DNA of 64,000 nucleotides, from contig CAYZRS010000016.1 of NCBI GenBank assembly GCA_964480915.1, forward strand, positions 32,868 through 96,867, given 5' to 3'. Below the pieces are notes generated by a model. It did no database searches. It worked only from the letters and a program-made list of their open reading frames with translations, and had not been told where the DNA came from. How positions within the stretch are numbered: the first letter of the stretch is position 1; every line of letters starts with the position of its first letter. The DNA comes from CAWGCE01 sp964480915. GTDB taxonomy: Bacteria > Planctomycetota > Planctomycetia > Pirellulales > Pirellulaceae. The translations under genes were made by a program, and so were the position numbers. Positions 42,071-51,645 of this stretch are shown one piece after another.

Positions 42071-42574
42071 TTTTCTTGGCTGCCGTAAACACACGATCTG
42101 TCAATTTAATACACTCGCCGGCACACTTCGGTGTGAGGCGTAAACTTCAAGCCTGCAACGCTTTTCCCCGGCACTCCATCATTGCATGTCTTGCGAATGA
42201 CACACGCAGATGGCCGGTGACACTAGTTTTTAAGGAGAGATCAGTCGAAAGACGGTTCGCGTCTTACCGTGGTTAGCGGAAACCCGCGAACTGGGACGAT
42301 CTGTTTAGTGCTAGGACGTCGGAGGCGTTCTCATCCTTGAACCGCACTCAACGACGCTACCCGTGAATATTAATCGAATCGACCCGGTGGGAAAGGTCAC
42401 TTTCGTTAATCTCTTGGGATTTCTTTTGCCAAAATCGATGACTCCAGCAGGCTGCCTCACGCCATGATTGCTGCCGTTGCTAGCCGAGATGGTCGGAAAC
42501 AAGAAAAAGTCTGCGGAAACGGCGTCAAAAACGGATCTGACCCGGTTTGGCACCACCCGTTTTCGCAAAGTCGC
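42071..42574. other. Long intergenic region upstream of fusA
   Basis: These 504 bases between fumC and fusA, both on the minus strand, should contain the fusA promoter and the fumC 3' end. Near the fumC end, aaaacgg and ccgtttt (around 42525-42565) could form a loose hairpin. I see no supported gene or known RNA. Confidence 0.4.
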
Positions 42575-43999
42575 TTAGGCTTGGGGCTCGGTCATGCGCA
42601 GCGGGTCGAGGGCCTCTTTCAGCTGTTCCTCGGACAAAATTCCCGTTTCCAGACACAACTCGCGGATCGTCTTGCCCGACTTGAAGGCCGTTTTCGCCAG
42701 TTCGGCCGCCTTCTCGTAACCGATGAGCGGATTGAGGCTGGTGCACATCGAGAGGCTCTGCTCGACGAAGCTCAAGCACTGCTCGACATTGGCCTCCATC
42801 TCCTCCACACAGAACTCGACAAATGCGTTGGCCGACTGAGCCAGCAGGTGGACACTCTCCAGAGTCGTCGCTCCCATGACGGGCATCATGATGTTCAACT
42901 GGAACTGGCCGCCGGCCGCTCCACTGATCGTGATCGTCTGGTCGTGCCCCATGACCCGAGCCGCCACCTGCATCATGCTTTCGCACATGACCGGATTCAC
43001 CTTGCCCGGCATGATCGAGCTGCCCGGTTGCCGAGTCGGCAACGCGACCTCATAAAATCCACAGCGGGGCCCCGAACCGAGCCAGCGGATATTGTTCGAG
43101 ACGTTGAACATCGTCATCGCGATTGTTCGCAGGTGACCGTGGCAGGAGACGAGTCCATCTCGCTGCGCGTTCGCTTCGAAGTGATTCACCGCTTCGAGGA
43201 ACGAGATGCCGGTTTCGCTGGCCAGGACCTGGCTGACTCGCTGGCCAAATTCTGGGTGCGTATTGATGCCCGAACCGACCGCCGTACCGCCCACCGGCAG
43301 TTCCAAAACGGCGTCGCGAGCTTGCATTGCCCGCTCGACCGATAGTTCCAACTGGCGGGCAAAGCCACCGAATTCTTGGCCGAGCCGCAGTGGCGTCGCG
43401 TCCATCAGGTGCGTGCGGCCGATCTTGATGATCTGATCCCATTGCTTGGCTTTGTCAGCCAAGGCGCCCCTCAACCGTTGCAGCGCGGGAATCAACCGGT
43501 TGTGGATTTCCATGGCGACGGCGACATGAATGGCGGTCGGAAACGTATCGTTGGTGCTTTGCCCCATGTTGACGTGATCGTTTGGATGGATCGGTTTCTC
43601 GGCCGCCAAGCGATCGCCACCGTCCAATTCGATGGCCCGGTTCGAGATCACCTCGTTCACATTCATGTTGCTCGAGGTGCCACTGCCTGTCTGATAAATA
43701 TCGATGGGGAACTGATCGCCCAGCTCGCCCGCCGCGATTTCTTTGCAAGCGGCCAGCATCGATGCGACCTGTTTGTCGGTCAGCGGGTTCTTGCCCGAAT
43801 CGGTCAGCTTCTTCAACTGATGATTGGCCGTTCCACAGGCGAACTTAACGAGCCCCATCGCTTTCACCAGTTCGGCCGGCAGTCGCGCCCCGGAGATGGG
43901 GAAGTTTTCGACCGCCCTTTGTGTCTGTGCTCCGTAATAGGCGTTGGCGGGAACTTGGACTTCGCCCATCGAATCGCGTTCGATACGAATATCAGTCAT
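42575..43999 (-). CDS. fumC: FumC, class II fumarate hydratase
   Basis: The 474-residue homotetrameric lyase converts fumarate and malate in the TCA cycle, acting directly after the sdhCAB product. It shows TGSGTSSNMNVNEVI, HPNDHVNMGQSTNDTFPTAIH, GRTHLMDATPLRLGQE and the signature loop GSSIMPGKVNPV. Conserved HPNDHVN and GRTHLMDATP (rather than QMDAVP or other lyase wording) support fumarase over aspartase, but some class II enzymes blur this line. Confidence 0.95.
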   Translation of the reverse strand: MTDIRIERDSMGEVQVPANAYYGAQTQRAVENFPISGARLPAELVKAMGLVKFACGTANHQLKKLTDSGKNPLTDKQVASMLAACKEIAAGELGDQFPIDIYQTGSGTSSNMNVNEVISNRAIELDGGDRLAAEKPIHPNDHVNMGQSTNDTFPTAIHVAVAMEIHNRLIPALQRLRGALADKAKQWDQIIKIGRTHLMDATPLRLGQEFGGFARQLELSVERAMQARDAVLELPVGGTAVGSGINTHPEFGQRVSQVLASETGISFLEAVNHFEANAQRDGLVSCHGHLRTIAMTMFNVSNNIRWLGSGPRCGFYEVALPTRQPGSSIMPGKVNPVMCESMMQVAARVMGHDQTITISGAAGGQFQLNIMMPVMGATTLESVHLLAQSANAFVEFCVEEMEANVEQCLSFVEQSLSMCTSLNPLIGYEKAAELAKTAFKSGKTIRELCLETGILSEEQLKEALDPLRMTEPQA

Positions 44000-44130
44000 G
44001 GTGAATTGGCTCTAGCTTCGATTGAGAATGTGATTTGCCCGGTGACCTGGGCGGTGCGATCGTTTCGCGTCGGACTCTCGATTATACGGAGTTTCTGCGG
44101 ACGGAGTAACGCCTGGCATCGTTAGGTCGG

Positions 44131-45939
44131 CTACCGATCGGCGTTCGAATGACGCAGCTCGGTCTGCTGCTCACTATTCTTGATGTAGACGCCGGTCGAG
44201 CCCATGGCGTACTCACTTTCATTCTGAATGAAAGCGCGAGCATGGCTGAAGCCGCGGGCGTGCTGCGGGACCGGTATCTCGATCGAAAACGGCCCGGCAG
44301 CCAAATCGATCTGCCGCAATTCCCACAGCCGGTTGTTCGCTCGGCGATACATCTGTGTCATCTGGGTGAATTCTGCTTCCGTTTCCGCCGGCTGCCGCTT
44401 CCGAGCTGGATCGAATGTGAACCCGTCGCGGCGACAGCAGAGCTCGATCAGGCACTTGCCAGCGATGGGCGAAACGCCTTGAATTTTTAGTCGTTGGCCC
44501 GATTCGATCGCGGCGACGCAATCGAGTTCGACCGGCTGCGGTTGCCTGAGTCGTAGTGTCGGATCGCCCAGTAGATGAAAAATCAGCTGATGTTCACTCC
44601 GTTCGATATGCAGTTCGTCTTTGCCCGGATTCAGCGCCTTGGCCATCGCATCCATCAACTTGCGGTTGCCTTTGTCCGAGCCCTGTTCTGAGCCAAGTTC
44701 CTGTTTCGCGTAGAGTAGCACCTCGCCAAGCGTCTCCAGCCGTTGCTCGAAATAGGCATCCATCAATCCGGTGCCCAAGATGGCCATGGCGTAGGGCATG
44801 GTGACGCGGCTGCCGCAAATCGCCGCGACGGGGCCCTGTGGGTTGAGCAGCATCCGTTCGGCCAGGCAGTCTTGCGGTTGATCGAAGGCGCCCGTGTAGC
44901 AGGCCATCATGATGGCGATCGGTAATCCGGCTTGCGATTGGATCCGTTCCACGTCGGCCATCTCGAGGATCGGTAGCACGGCATTGTCCAGGCGAATTCG
45001 GTCGAGCCGATAGGGTCGGCCATGTCCCATGTAGATCCAGAACAGGCAACCTTCACTCAGTGAATCGAGCACCGCCTTGCGGAAGAAACGGGGATCGGGA
45101 CAGTATGGGCTGCGCCAACTGGCATAGGCCAGGTTCGTGCGGTAACTGGCCGGCATGCCGTCGGTTAAGAATCGCTTGGCGGCCGATTCCACAATCGCAT
45201 CGGTGATCGGACCAAAATCGCCGACACCCGCCGTAAGGTTCACTCGGCGACGCCATGTTCCGTTGGCCGGCAACTGTTCGTAGCGAATGATCTTGTCGAT
45301 GATCACTTCCAATTCGGCCGGCGTGTCGGCCGTCAGGCGGCCGACGGCCAATTCGGGGACGCCGTCCCCATCCAAGTCGGCGAACGGATTGTCGGTGGCA
45401 ATGACCGGTTCCGGGCCCCACCGCTTGATGATGTTTGCCTCGTAGTAAAAAGTCGGCACCGAAAGTGATCTCAGTCGCTCGTCGTAAGCCATCTGAGCAT
45501 CCGCGTCGCCGACGAGGAGGACGAATTTGAGTGGTTGGCGCTTGGCGATCTCTTGTAGGCGGCGACGAATCTGAGGCGTCGACACTCGGCTGTCGACGTG
45601 AACGGTGTCGATGCCTTGCCGCTTGCGCAATTGTTTCCATTCTTCCAGCGCCGGCAACATCGCCGGTGCGCAAACGACGGCGACTGTGCGGCGCTCGATC
45701 ACGCGAGCCTGCTTTGATCGAATGGCGTCGGCACTGACGACCGGCGCAAGTTCAGCCGCGGTTAACCCGGTGGCGATCCATATGGTCGCCATCGCCGCCG
45801 AGAATCTGGCGGCAGGCTGACAAAGATGGGCGGCGACTTGCGACCCGCCAGGTCGAATTTGGGCGAAATTACGGATCGACTTCGGCCGGCGTCCAAGAAT
45901 GGCCCAAATGGAACGAAGCACTAACAACAACTGTGACAT
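44131..45939 (-). CDS. C25 (gingipain-like) cysteine peptidase
   Basis: About 602 residues from ATG 45939. A peptidase C25 catalytic domain shows FVLLVGDADAQMAYDERL, DNPFADLDGDGVPELAVGRLTADTPAELEVIIDKI, the catalytic histidine in WIYMGHG and the catalytic cysteine in IMMACYTGAFD. It is followed by a beta-sandwich-like end. A hydrophobic segment before TAAELAPVV suggests export; the exact start is uncertain, since later ATGs would give a shorter signal. It has the Asp-rich calcium-like loop DLDGDG. Unlike Porphyromonas gingipains there is no type IX CTD visible. Confidence 0.85.
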   Translation of the reverse strand: MSQLLLVLRSIWAILGRRPKSIRNFAQIRPGGSQVAAHLCQPAARFSAAMATIWIATGLTAAELAPVVSADAIRSKQARVIERRTVAVVCAPAMLPALEEWKQLRKRQGIDTVHVDSRVSTPQIRRRLQEIAKRQPLKFVLLVGDADAQMAYDERLRSLSVPTFYYEANIIKRWGPEPVIATDNPFADLDGDGVPELAVGRLTADTPAELEVIIDKIIRYEQLPANGTWRRRVNLTAGVGDFGPITDAIVESAAKRFLTDGMPASYRTNLAYASWRSPYCPDPRFFRKAVLDSLSEGCLFWIYMGHGRPYRLDRIRLDNAVLPILEMADVERIQSQAGLPIAIMMACYTGAFDQPQDCLAERMLLNPQGPVAAICGSRVTMPYAMAILGTGLMDAYFEQRLETLGEVLLYAKQELGSEQGSDKGNRKLMDAMAKALNPGKDELHIERSEHQLIFHLLGDPTLRLRQPQPVELDCVAAIESGQRLKIQGVSPIAGKCLIELCCRRDGFTFDPARKRQPAETEAEFTQMTQMYRRANNRLWELRQIDLAAGPFSIEIPVPQHARGFSHARAFIQNESEYAMGSTGVYIKNSEQQTELRHSNADR

Positions 45940-46177
45940 TGAGCGGCCTGGGTAGAATCGCTGGCAGAATCGGGCCAGAGTGTATCGACTGCCCAACGCG
46001 GTCGGCAACGCGAAACTGAAATTCGGCGCCGCTAGCCGCCCGATGCTTGGTGGAGAACGCTGTCAGCGGGTCCGGTTGCTATGGCAACTCTAGGTGGCGT
46101 CGATAGAATGAGGCGAGGAAATCGGCGCAAATTGCCTGCGTTTGATTGCGTTATCGCCAGCAGGAAGAAGACTGAAC

Positions 46178-46807
46178 ATGAATGACAACCACCCCGAAGC
46201 GAGCGATCAGATGGGCCGATTTGCTCCGGTGGAAGTCCGCCTGAAGAATCCACCGGTAGCAGCATTGCTGGCGTGGTTATGGCCGGGCGCAGGTCATATC
46301 TACCAAGGGCGGACTGGCAAGGGCGTGCTGTTCATGGTCTGCATCTTGGTCATCTATTTTTGGGGATTGGCGATGGGCGGCGGGCACGTCGTTTATGCAT
46401 CGTTGAAGAAACCCGATATTCGTTACCCCTATCCGTTTCAGTTGGGCGTCGGTTTGCCCGCGATGCCGGCGATGGTGCAAGCCGTCGCTGCCAAAAGCGG
46501 CAAGGATCTCTTTGGCAACAAGTTCATGGCGCCTCCCGGCGATCGCACGCCCAATGCGCAAGTGGCTCACATGTCGGAGCAGCAGCACGACGAGTTGGCG
46601 ACTTGGCATGAAAAGTATGGCTTCTATTTCGAAATGGGAACGCTTTACACGATGATCGCGGGCTTACTCAACATGCTGGTGATCTATGATGCCTACGGGG
46701 GTCCGCTGTTCACCGACCCGCGCAAGAAAACGGCGACCATCGTCGATGAGAAAATCGACGCGGATGAGACCGCGGTGAATGCTGGCAAAACAAAAACCAA
46801 AGGATAG
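46178..46807 (+). CDS. Membrane protein with TM2-like segment, unknown function
   Basis: The protein (209 aa from ATG 46178, AGGAAG upstream) begins with a soluble 25 residues, then a TM2-like hairpin (PPVAALLAWLWPGAGHIYQGRTGKGVLFMVCILVIYFWGLAMGGG). A middle region carries FQLGVGLPAMPAMVQAV, and a third membrane segment reads LYTMIAGLLNMLVIYDAYGGPLF. It ends with a charged tail ETAVNAGKTKTKG. This looks like a planctomycete-conserved family of unknown role. It is followed 3 bases later by another small membrane protein. Confidence 0.8.
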   Translation: MNDNHPEASDQMGRFAPVEVRLKNPPVAALLAWLWPGAGHIYQGRTGKGVLFMVCILVIYFWGLAMGGGHVVYASLKKPDIRYPYPFQLGVGLPAMPAMVQAVAAKSGKDLFGNKFMAPPGDRTPNAQVAHMSEQQHDELATWHEKYGFYFEMGTLYTMIAGLLNMLVIYDAYGGPLFTDPRKKTATIVDEKIDADETAVNAGKTKTKG

Positions 46808-46810
46808 ACC

Positions 46811-47014
46811 ATGTTTGGCGATCTCGTTTTATTCGCGGATATCGTGCGGATGTGGTACGCATTGCCGCTGATTCTTGTGGTGAGTCTCGTCTACGGCGCG
46901 ACGCGGCACGAATTACCCGGTCCGATCATCGAGCATGCGGTGCGATTTGGTTCGTGGATCGTCGTCTTCATGGCGGTCTTGTTCGTCGTGATCTGGTTCG
47001 TCTCTGGCCAATAG
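46811..47014 (+). CDS. Small two-helix membrane protein
   Basis: Sixty-seven residues with two hydrophobic helices (MWYALPLILVVSLVYGATRHE and FGSWIVVFMAVLFVVIWFVSG) joined by a short loop ELPGPIIEHAV. It begins 3 bases after the preceding membrane-protein gene, so they are co-translated and may form a complex. No known family recognised. Confidence 0.75.
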   Translation: MFGDLVLFADIVRMWYALPLILVVSLVYGATRHELPGPIIEHAVRFGSWIVVFMAVLFVVIWFVSGQ

Positions 47015-47089
47015 ACGGGCTCCTGCTCACGACACGAATTTCGACGACTGGTTTTTCGTTTTGGATTCTTGGCTCTTGGATCGGCTTTC

Positions 47090-48433
47090 ATGAGAATCGT
47101 AGTCCTCGGCGCCGGCACGGTTGGCACCTCGATCGCCGACATTCTCGGCCGGCATCGTCACAGCATTACGATTGTCGACACCGATGCGGCCAAAACGCGC
47201 AAGTTGAATCAGGAACTTGATGTGCGCGCCATCACCGGATCGGCGTCCGCTTCCAGCGTGCTGTTTCAGGCCGACGTCATCGGAGCCGACCTGGTCCTGG
47301 CAGTGACCGGCATGGATGAAGTGAATATCGTGGCCGCCAGTTTGGCCAAGGCGATGGGCGCAAACCGTTCGATCGCGCGAGTCTTTTCATCGGTCTACCA
47401 GGACATGAGCACGTTCGACTATCAGCACCATTTCGGTATCGATCGGCTGCTCAGTCTGGAACGTTTGGCGGCGCTCGAGTTTGCTCGCGGAATTCGTAAT
47501 CCTGGATCGCTGACGGTCGAAAACATGGTCGGCGGCGATCTGGAAGTGCAAGAATGGATGGTGCAAACCGGGGCGAAGGCCGATGGGAAGCCGCTCAAAT
47601 CGCTCGAGCTGCCGTCCGGTGTCCGCATCGGCTGCATCATCCGGGAGGACAAAACGTGGATCGCCGGCGCGGACGATGTGATCGAAGCGGGCGACCGTGT
47701 GACCGCGATTGGACGTCGTGAAGATGTGGAAGGTATCCGCAAGACGTTCCAGAAGACACAGCTTGAAAAGAAGATTGTCGTGATTGCGGGCGGCGGCGAG
47801 ACCGGCGCTCACTTGGCCGGGCTGTTGGCCGGTCGTCGCAATTCGATCGTGATCATTGAGGAAGCGAGTCCGCGGTGCGAGTACCTGTCTCGCAAGTTGG
47901 AAAACGTAACGGTCGTCCATGCCGATGCGACGCGACGCGCGGTCTTAGAGGAAGAGCGAGTCGGCAACGCCGACGTGTTTGTCGCCTGCATGGGCGATGA
48001 CGAAGAGAACATCATGGCCGGCGTCGAAGCGAGAGAGGTCGGTGCGAAATCGGTCATGGCACTGATCGGTCGGCCCGATTACGCCAGCGTCGTCGGCAAG
48101 CTGGGTATCGACCTGGCGGTGAGTCCGCGTGAAGTGATCGCCAAGCAGGTGCTCAGTTACCTCAATCGCGGCCCGGTCGTCACCCGTTCACCCATCATCG
48201 GCAGTTCGGTGAGCGTGCTCGAATTGGACGTACCGGAAGATTCACTGGCGACGCAGAATGTACTGGCCGAGCTGCGACTGCCGCCAAAAAGTCTCATTGC
48301 GGCCGTCACTCGCGACCAATACGTCGAAGTACCCGGCGCCGATGACTGGCTGAAGCCGGGTGACCGAGTCATCGCCCTCGTCGAAGACGCCGAGCTGGAT
48401 ATGCTCGTCGATGTATTTAAGTCGAATGGCTAA
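47090..48433 (+). CDS. trkA: TrkA, potassium uptake NAD-binding regulatory subunit
   Basis: The 447-residue protein has two RCK units, each with a Rossmann NAD-binding start (VVLGAGTVGTSIADIL near residue 4 and VVIAGGGETGAHLAGLL in the second half) and RCK-C domains (PSGVRIGCIIREDKTWIAGADDVIEAGDRVTAIG; LIAAVTRDQYVEVPGADDWLKPGDRVIALV). It gates the TrkH channel, encoded 380 bases downstream. ATG 47090 is the Rossmann start. Its last 8 bases overlap the next gene. Confidence 0.96.
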   Translation: MRIVVLGAGTVGTSIADILGRHRHSITIVDTDAAKTRKLNQELDVRAITGSASASSVLFQADVIGADLVLAVTGMDEVNIVAASLAKAMGANRSIARVFSSVYQDMSTFDYQHHFGIDRLLSLERLAALEFARGIRNPGSLTVENMVGGDLEVQEWMVQTGAKADGKPLKSLELPSGVRIGCIIREDKTWIAGADDVIEAGDRVTAIGRREDVEGIRKTFQKTQLEKKIVVIAGGGETGAHLAGLLAGRRNSIVIIEEASPRCEYLSRKLENVTVVHADATRRAVLEEERVGNADVFVACMGDDEENIMAGVEAREVGAKSVMALIGRPDYASVVGKLGIDLAVSPREVIAKQVLSYLNRGPVVTRSPIIGSSVSVLELDVPEDSLATQNVLAELRLPPKSLIAAVTRDQYVEVPGADDWLKPGDRVIALVEDAELDMLVDVFKSNG

Positions 48434-48743
48434 GAAGAAAGCAAAAGACGAGCGGACCATTTCCGAAATGCGGAATCTTGGACCGGCCTGCGAGAAAGAC
48501 CTAAATGCCGTTGGAATTTACACGGCCGAAGAGCTGAAGCGGTTGGGCCCCGAGGATGCGTTCGTCAAAATGTTGCTCGGTCGATTGGAATTGGGCCGCA
48601 GTGCAAAATGCTGCAATGCGGCCTATCTTTACGCGCTCTACGGCGCGATTCATGAAATCGACTGGCGAGCGGTCCCGGAGCAGAAGAAAAAAGAGTTTAA
48701 GGCGCTGGCGGCTGAACTTCGGGAATCGGGCCGTTTCGGATAA
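48426..48743 (+). CDS. TfoX C-terminal-domain-like protein
   Basis: The 105-residue protein has a lysine-rich start (MAKKKAKDERTIS), then EMRNLGPACEKDLNAVGIYTAEELKRLG and CCNAAYLYALYGAI, the helix-hairpin-helix wording of the TfoX/Sxy C-terminal domain. It overlaps trkA by 8 bases and precedes trkH by 68, so it is inside the Trk operon. Possible roles are a DNA- or protein-binding adaptor; nothing links it to potassium transport except position. Confidence 0.8.
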   Translation: MAKKKAKDERTISEMRNLGPACEKDLNAVGIYTAEELKRLGPEDAFVKMLLGRLELGRSAKCCNAAYLYALYGAIHEIDWRAVPEQKKKEFKALAAELRESGRFG

Positions 48744-48811
48744 CCTGCTACGGATCGTCGGCCAGCGTGGCCATCTTTGGCGATGCATTCTGGGATAAGA
48801 GACGCAACTCG

Positions 48812-50695
48812 ATGAACACTCGCCTCGTGACGCGGCAGCTCGGATTGGTCTGCCTTCTAATCGGTGTGTTCATGGTGCTCAGCCTGCCATGGTCGCATCC
48901 GTCGCTCGGCTTTCGGAATGACAGTTCGGTGACGATCACCGGCCAGTTCGAGCGAGGCGCTTTCTTTGCCGTCCTCGACAGTGTTGCGATCTGTTTGTCG
49001 TTGGGGCTGTTGCTGCTTTACGCGAGCCGCCAAGCGCAGGGCAAGCTCTACCGCAAAGAGGCGATGGCCATCGTTGGCCTGAGCTGGGTCTTGGCGACCG
49101 TCCTCGGCGCGATGCCATTCTATTTGGCCAAGTGTGCTCGCGGTCCCTGTGTACGATTGGACGAGTCCCGTGCGACCGCCAGTCTGTTGGTGCAAAGCGG
49201 TTTCATGTCGCAATGGAAAACGAAGTCCCTGGTCGATCCGATCGAGGTGCCGCCGGCGCTGATTGCCAAGATGCTGGGTGCGGGCATCGATGGGCTGTCG
49301 GCGCAAGGGTTGGCAGCGGCCGTCCCCCATGAGCGTCGCAACATGACGAAATTGCTGGACGATCTGGTTGCCAGTGATCCTGATTGGGCCGATGTGTTGG
49401 TGCCACCCGCCGCGAAGACTCCGTGGGGCGAATCGAGCAATTACCGGATTCGTATCGGCCGCATGTCGTTCGTGGATACGATGTTCGAATCGCAGTCAGG
49501 GTTTAGCACGACTGGTGCGACGGTGATCACTAACCTTGAAGATGCTCGGTTGATGCCGCACTGCCTCTTGTTCTGGCGCAGCAGTACTCACTTCCTCGGC
49601 GGCTTGGGGATCATTGTGCTGTTTGTCGTCGTCTTGGGGCAAGGTTCGGCAGGCAAAGCGCTGATGCAGGCCGAGCTGCCAGGCCCCACGCAAGATTCGG
49701 TTCAAGCACGGATTCAACACGCCGCTTGGCTGTTTGCCGGGATTTACTCAGCGCTGAATGTCGCGCTGACGGTGATCTATCGGCTGTTCGGGATGAGCTG
49801 GTTCGATGCGGTGTGCCATGCCTTTGGCACAATGGCGACGGGCGGGTTTAGTACTTACAACTCGAGCTTGGGCCACTTCGACCATGCCGGCATCGAGTAT
49901 GTGACCGTCCTCTTCATGGTCCTGGCCGGTTCCAACTTCACGCTGTTGATTCTGTTTCTGCGCGGCAAACCATTGGCGCTTTTTAGTGACGTCGAATGGC
50001 AAACCTATGCTGCGTTTATCACGGTGGCGACTGTGCTGGTGGTTGTCTTTGGTTTGGCGAATCAAGATTTCGCCAGCCTAACCGAATCGCTCAACTCACA
50101 GATCCAAAGCGCGGTCAGGTACGGTCTGTTCCAAGTGGTCTCGATCATGACCACGACCGGCTACGGCACGCACGACTTTGATACCTGGCATCAATTCAGT
50201 CGAGCGCTATTGTTGGGGCTGATGTTTGTCGGCGGATGCGCCGGTAGTACGGGTGGTGGTATGAAAGTTATCCGCCACCTGTTGCTGTTTCGGATCGTTT
50301 CCCAGGAGGTCGAATTGTCGTTTCGGCCGACGGTGGTGCGTCCCCTGCGTCTCGGAGGCAAAGCGCTAGACGATCCGGCACTGAAAACGAACATCCTGGT
50401 CTACTTTGCCATCATCACGTTACTGTTCGTCAGTTCTTGGTATTTCGTTTTGCTCGTCGAGCCCGATTCGACTTGGGGTTCCGTGGCCGAGAACAAGATG
50501 ATCGACAGTGCGAGCGCCGTGATTGCGACGCTGAACAATATCGGCCCAGGATTGGGGACGGTTGGAGCCACTTGCAACTACGCCCATCTGTCGGCGCCGG
50601 TCAAGCTGCTCTTCACGTGGCTGATGATGCTGGGCCGAGTCGAGGTCTATGTGATCCTCTGTCTGTTCGTGCCTCGGTTCTGGCGGACCGTCTGA
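48812..50695 (+). CDS. trkH: TrkH family potassium channel/transporter with periplasmic insert
   Basis: The protein has 628 residues against about 480 for E. coli TrkH. Pore loops include SGFSTTGATVIT, GTMATGGFSTYN, TTTGYGTHD and a final pore loop around NNIGPGLGTVG, each with the selectivity glycine. Between residues about 107 and 215, before the first pore loop, there is an insert of roughly 100 residues (CARGPCVRLDESRATASLLVQSGF through TPWGESSNYRIR) that other TrkH proteins lack. ATG 48812 has AAGAG upstream. It functions with TrkA at 47090. Confidence 0.93.
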   Translation: MNTRLVTRQLGLVCLLIGVFMVLSLPWSHPSLGFRNDSSVTITGQFERGAFFAVLDSVAICLSLGLLLLYASRQAQGKLYRKEAMAIVGLSWVLATVLGAMPFYLAKCARGPCVRLDESRATASLLVQSGFMSQWKTKSLVDPIEVPPALIAKMLGAGIDGLSAQGLAAAVPHERRNMTKLLDDLVASDPDWADVLVPPAAKTPWGESSNYRIRIGRMSFVDTMFESQSGFSTTGATVITNLEDARLMPHCLLFWRSSTHFLGGLGIIVLFVVVLGQGSAGKALMQAELPGPTQDSVQARIQHAAWLFAGIYSALNVALTVIYRLFGMSWFDAVCHAFGTMATGGFSTYNSSLGHFDHAGIEYVTVLFMVLAGSNFTLLILFLRGKPLALFSDVEWQTYAAFITVATVLVVVFGLANQDFASLTESLNSQIQSAVRYGLFQVVSIMTTTGYGTHDFDTWHQFSRALLLGLMFVGGCAGSTGGGMKVIRHLLLFRIVSQEVELSFRPTVVRPLRLGGKALDDPALKTNILVYFAIITLLFVSSWYFVLLVEPDSTWGSVAENKMIDSASAVIATLNNIGPGLGTVGATCNYAHLSAPVKLLFTWLMMLGRVEVYVILCLFVPRFWRTV

Positions 50696-50897
50696 TTGGC
50701 CGACGGTTGCCCCGGTGGCTCCAACGCGGTCCTGATGTCTGAAGGGAGCTCCCAGGTGGCCGGTTGTAGGAAGGGGTTTGTCTGTAGGCCCGCGCGCCGG
50801 CCAGCGACGCGGCTCTTGCCGATTGCAGCATGCGGGATCTGAGATCAACGGTGCGAAATTGTCGTTTTTTCGCACTTGCTTTAGGCATTTCGACTGA

Positions 50898-50921
50898 TAC
50901 AGTAGTTTGAAACACTTGTTT
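50898..50921 (+). promoter_or_regulatory. Candidate promoter -10 and overlapping TetR-type operator
   Basis: TTGCTT (50876-50881), 16 bases, then TACAGT (50898-50903) is a fair housekeeping promoter. AAACA-CT-TGTTT (50910-50921), a palindrome around a 2-base centre, lies just after it and would let the downstream TetR protein repress its own operon. Confidence 0.4.
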
Positions 50922-50954
50922 GAATTTCTGTCGACTCAGCCCCGATATCCGACC

Positions 50955-51641
50955 ATGTCCAACGACAACTCCTGTGAGCAGATCCTCCGCGCGGCCGGGC
51001 CGATTTTCGCGGAAAAGGGATTTCACAAGGCGACCGTTCGCGAGATTTGCCATGCGGCGGGTGTGAATGTGGCGGCGATCAATTATCACTTCGGCGACAA
51101 GCATCAGCTTTACGTCAAAACGGTCGAAGCGGCTCACGACAATCGTTCGACGGTTGTCCCTTTGCCGAACTTTGGCGAGCTGGCGGCGCCGACGGAAAAG
51201 TTGCGGGCGTTCGTACATACGATCACCGCCCGCATGGCCGGTTTGGACGAAGCGCCGTGGCAGACGCAATTGTTGATGCGTGAAGTGTTGTCACCCACCG
51301 AGGCGTGCCGTTCGCTCATCGAAGACTATTTCCGACCCATGATGAACGTCCTCTTGAGCATCATCGACGAATTGGTGCCGGCTGCGGTGACTGCCAACCG
51401 TCGTCAGATGTTGGCGTTTAGCATCGTGGGTCAGTGTGTCTTCTATCGAGCCGCTGGAGATGTTGTCTCGTTGATGGTGACGAAGGAAGGCCTCCAAGAG
51501 AATTATTCGATCCGGCAGTTGGCCGATCATATTGCCGACATGGCCATTGCCAGTATCGAGAACTTACCAGGCCGTTGGTTGGCCGAACCGACGGTCCAAC
51601 CTGCCGATGCAACGTTAACCCATCCCACTGAAGTCGAATAA
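50955..51641 (+). CDS. TetR/AcrR family regulator (CecR-like) of the RND efflux operon
   Basis: The 228-residue protein has an N-terminal helix-turn-helix (ILRAAGPIFAEKGFHKATVREICHAAGVNVAAINYHFGDKHQLY) and a C-terminal ligand domain with FVHTITARM and RQMLAFSIVGQCVFYRAA, resembling CecR/DUF1956. It lies 4 bases before the membrane-fusion protein gene, so it is in one operon with the pump and probably represses it. ATG 50955 fits the helix-turn-helix start. Confidence 0.92.
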   Translation: MSNDNSCEQILRAAGPIFAEKGFHKATVREICHAAGVNVAAINYHFGDKHQLYVKTVEAAHDNRSTVVPLPNFGELAAPTEKLRAFVHTITARMAGLDEAPWQTQLLMREVLSPTEACRSLIEDYFRPMMNVLLSIIDELVPAAVTANRRQMLAFSIVGQCVFYRAAGDVVSLMVTKEGLQENYSIRQLADHIADMAIASIENLPGRWLAEPTVQPADATLTHPTEVE

Positions 51642-51645
51642 AGCT

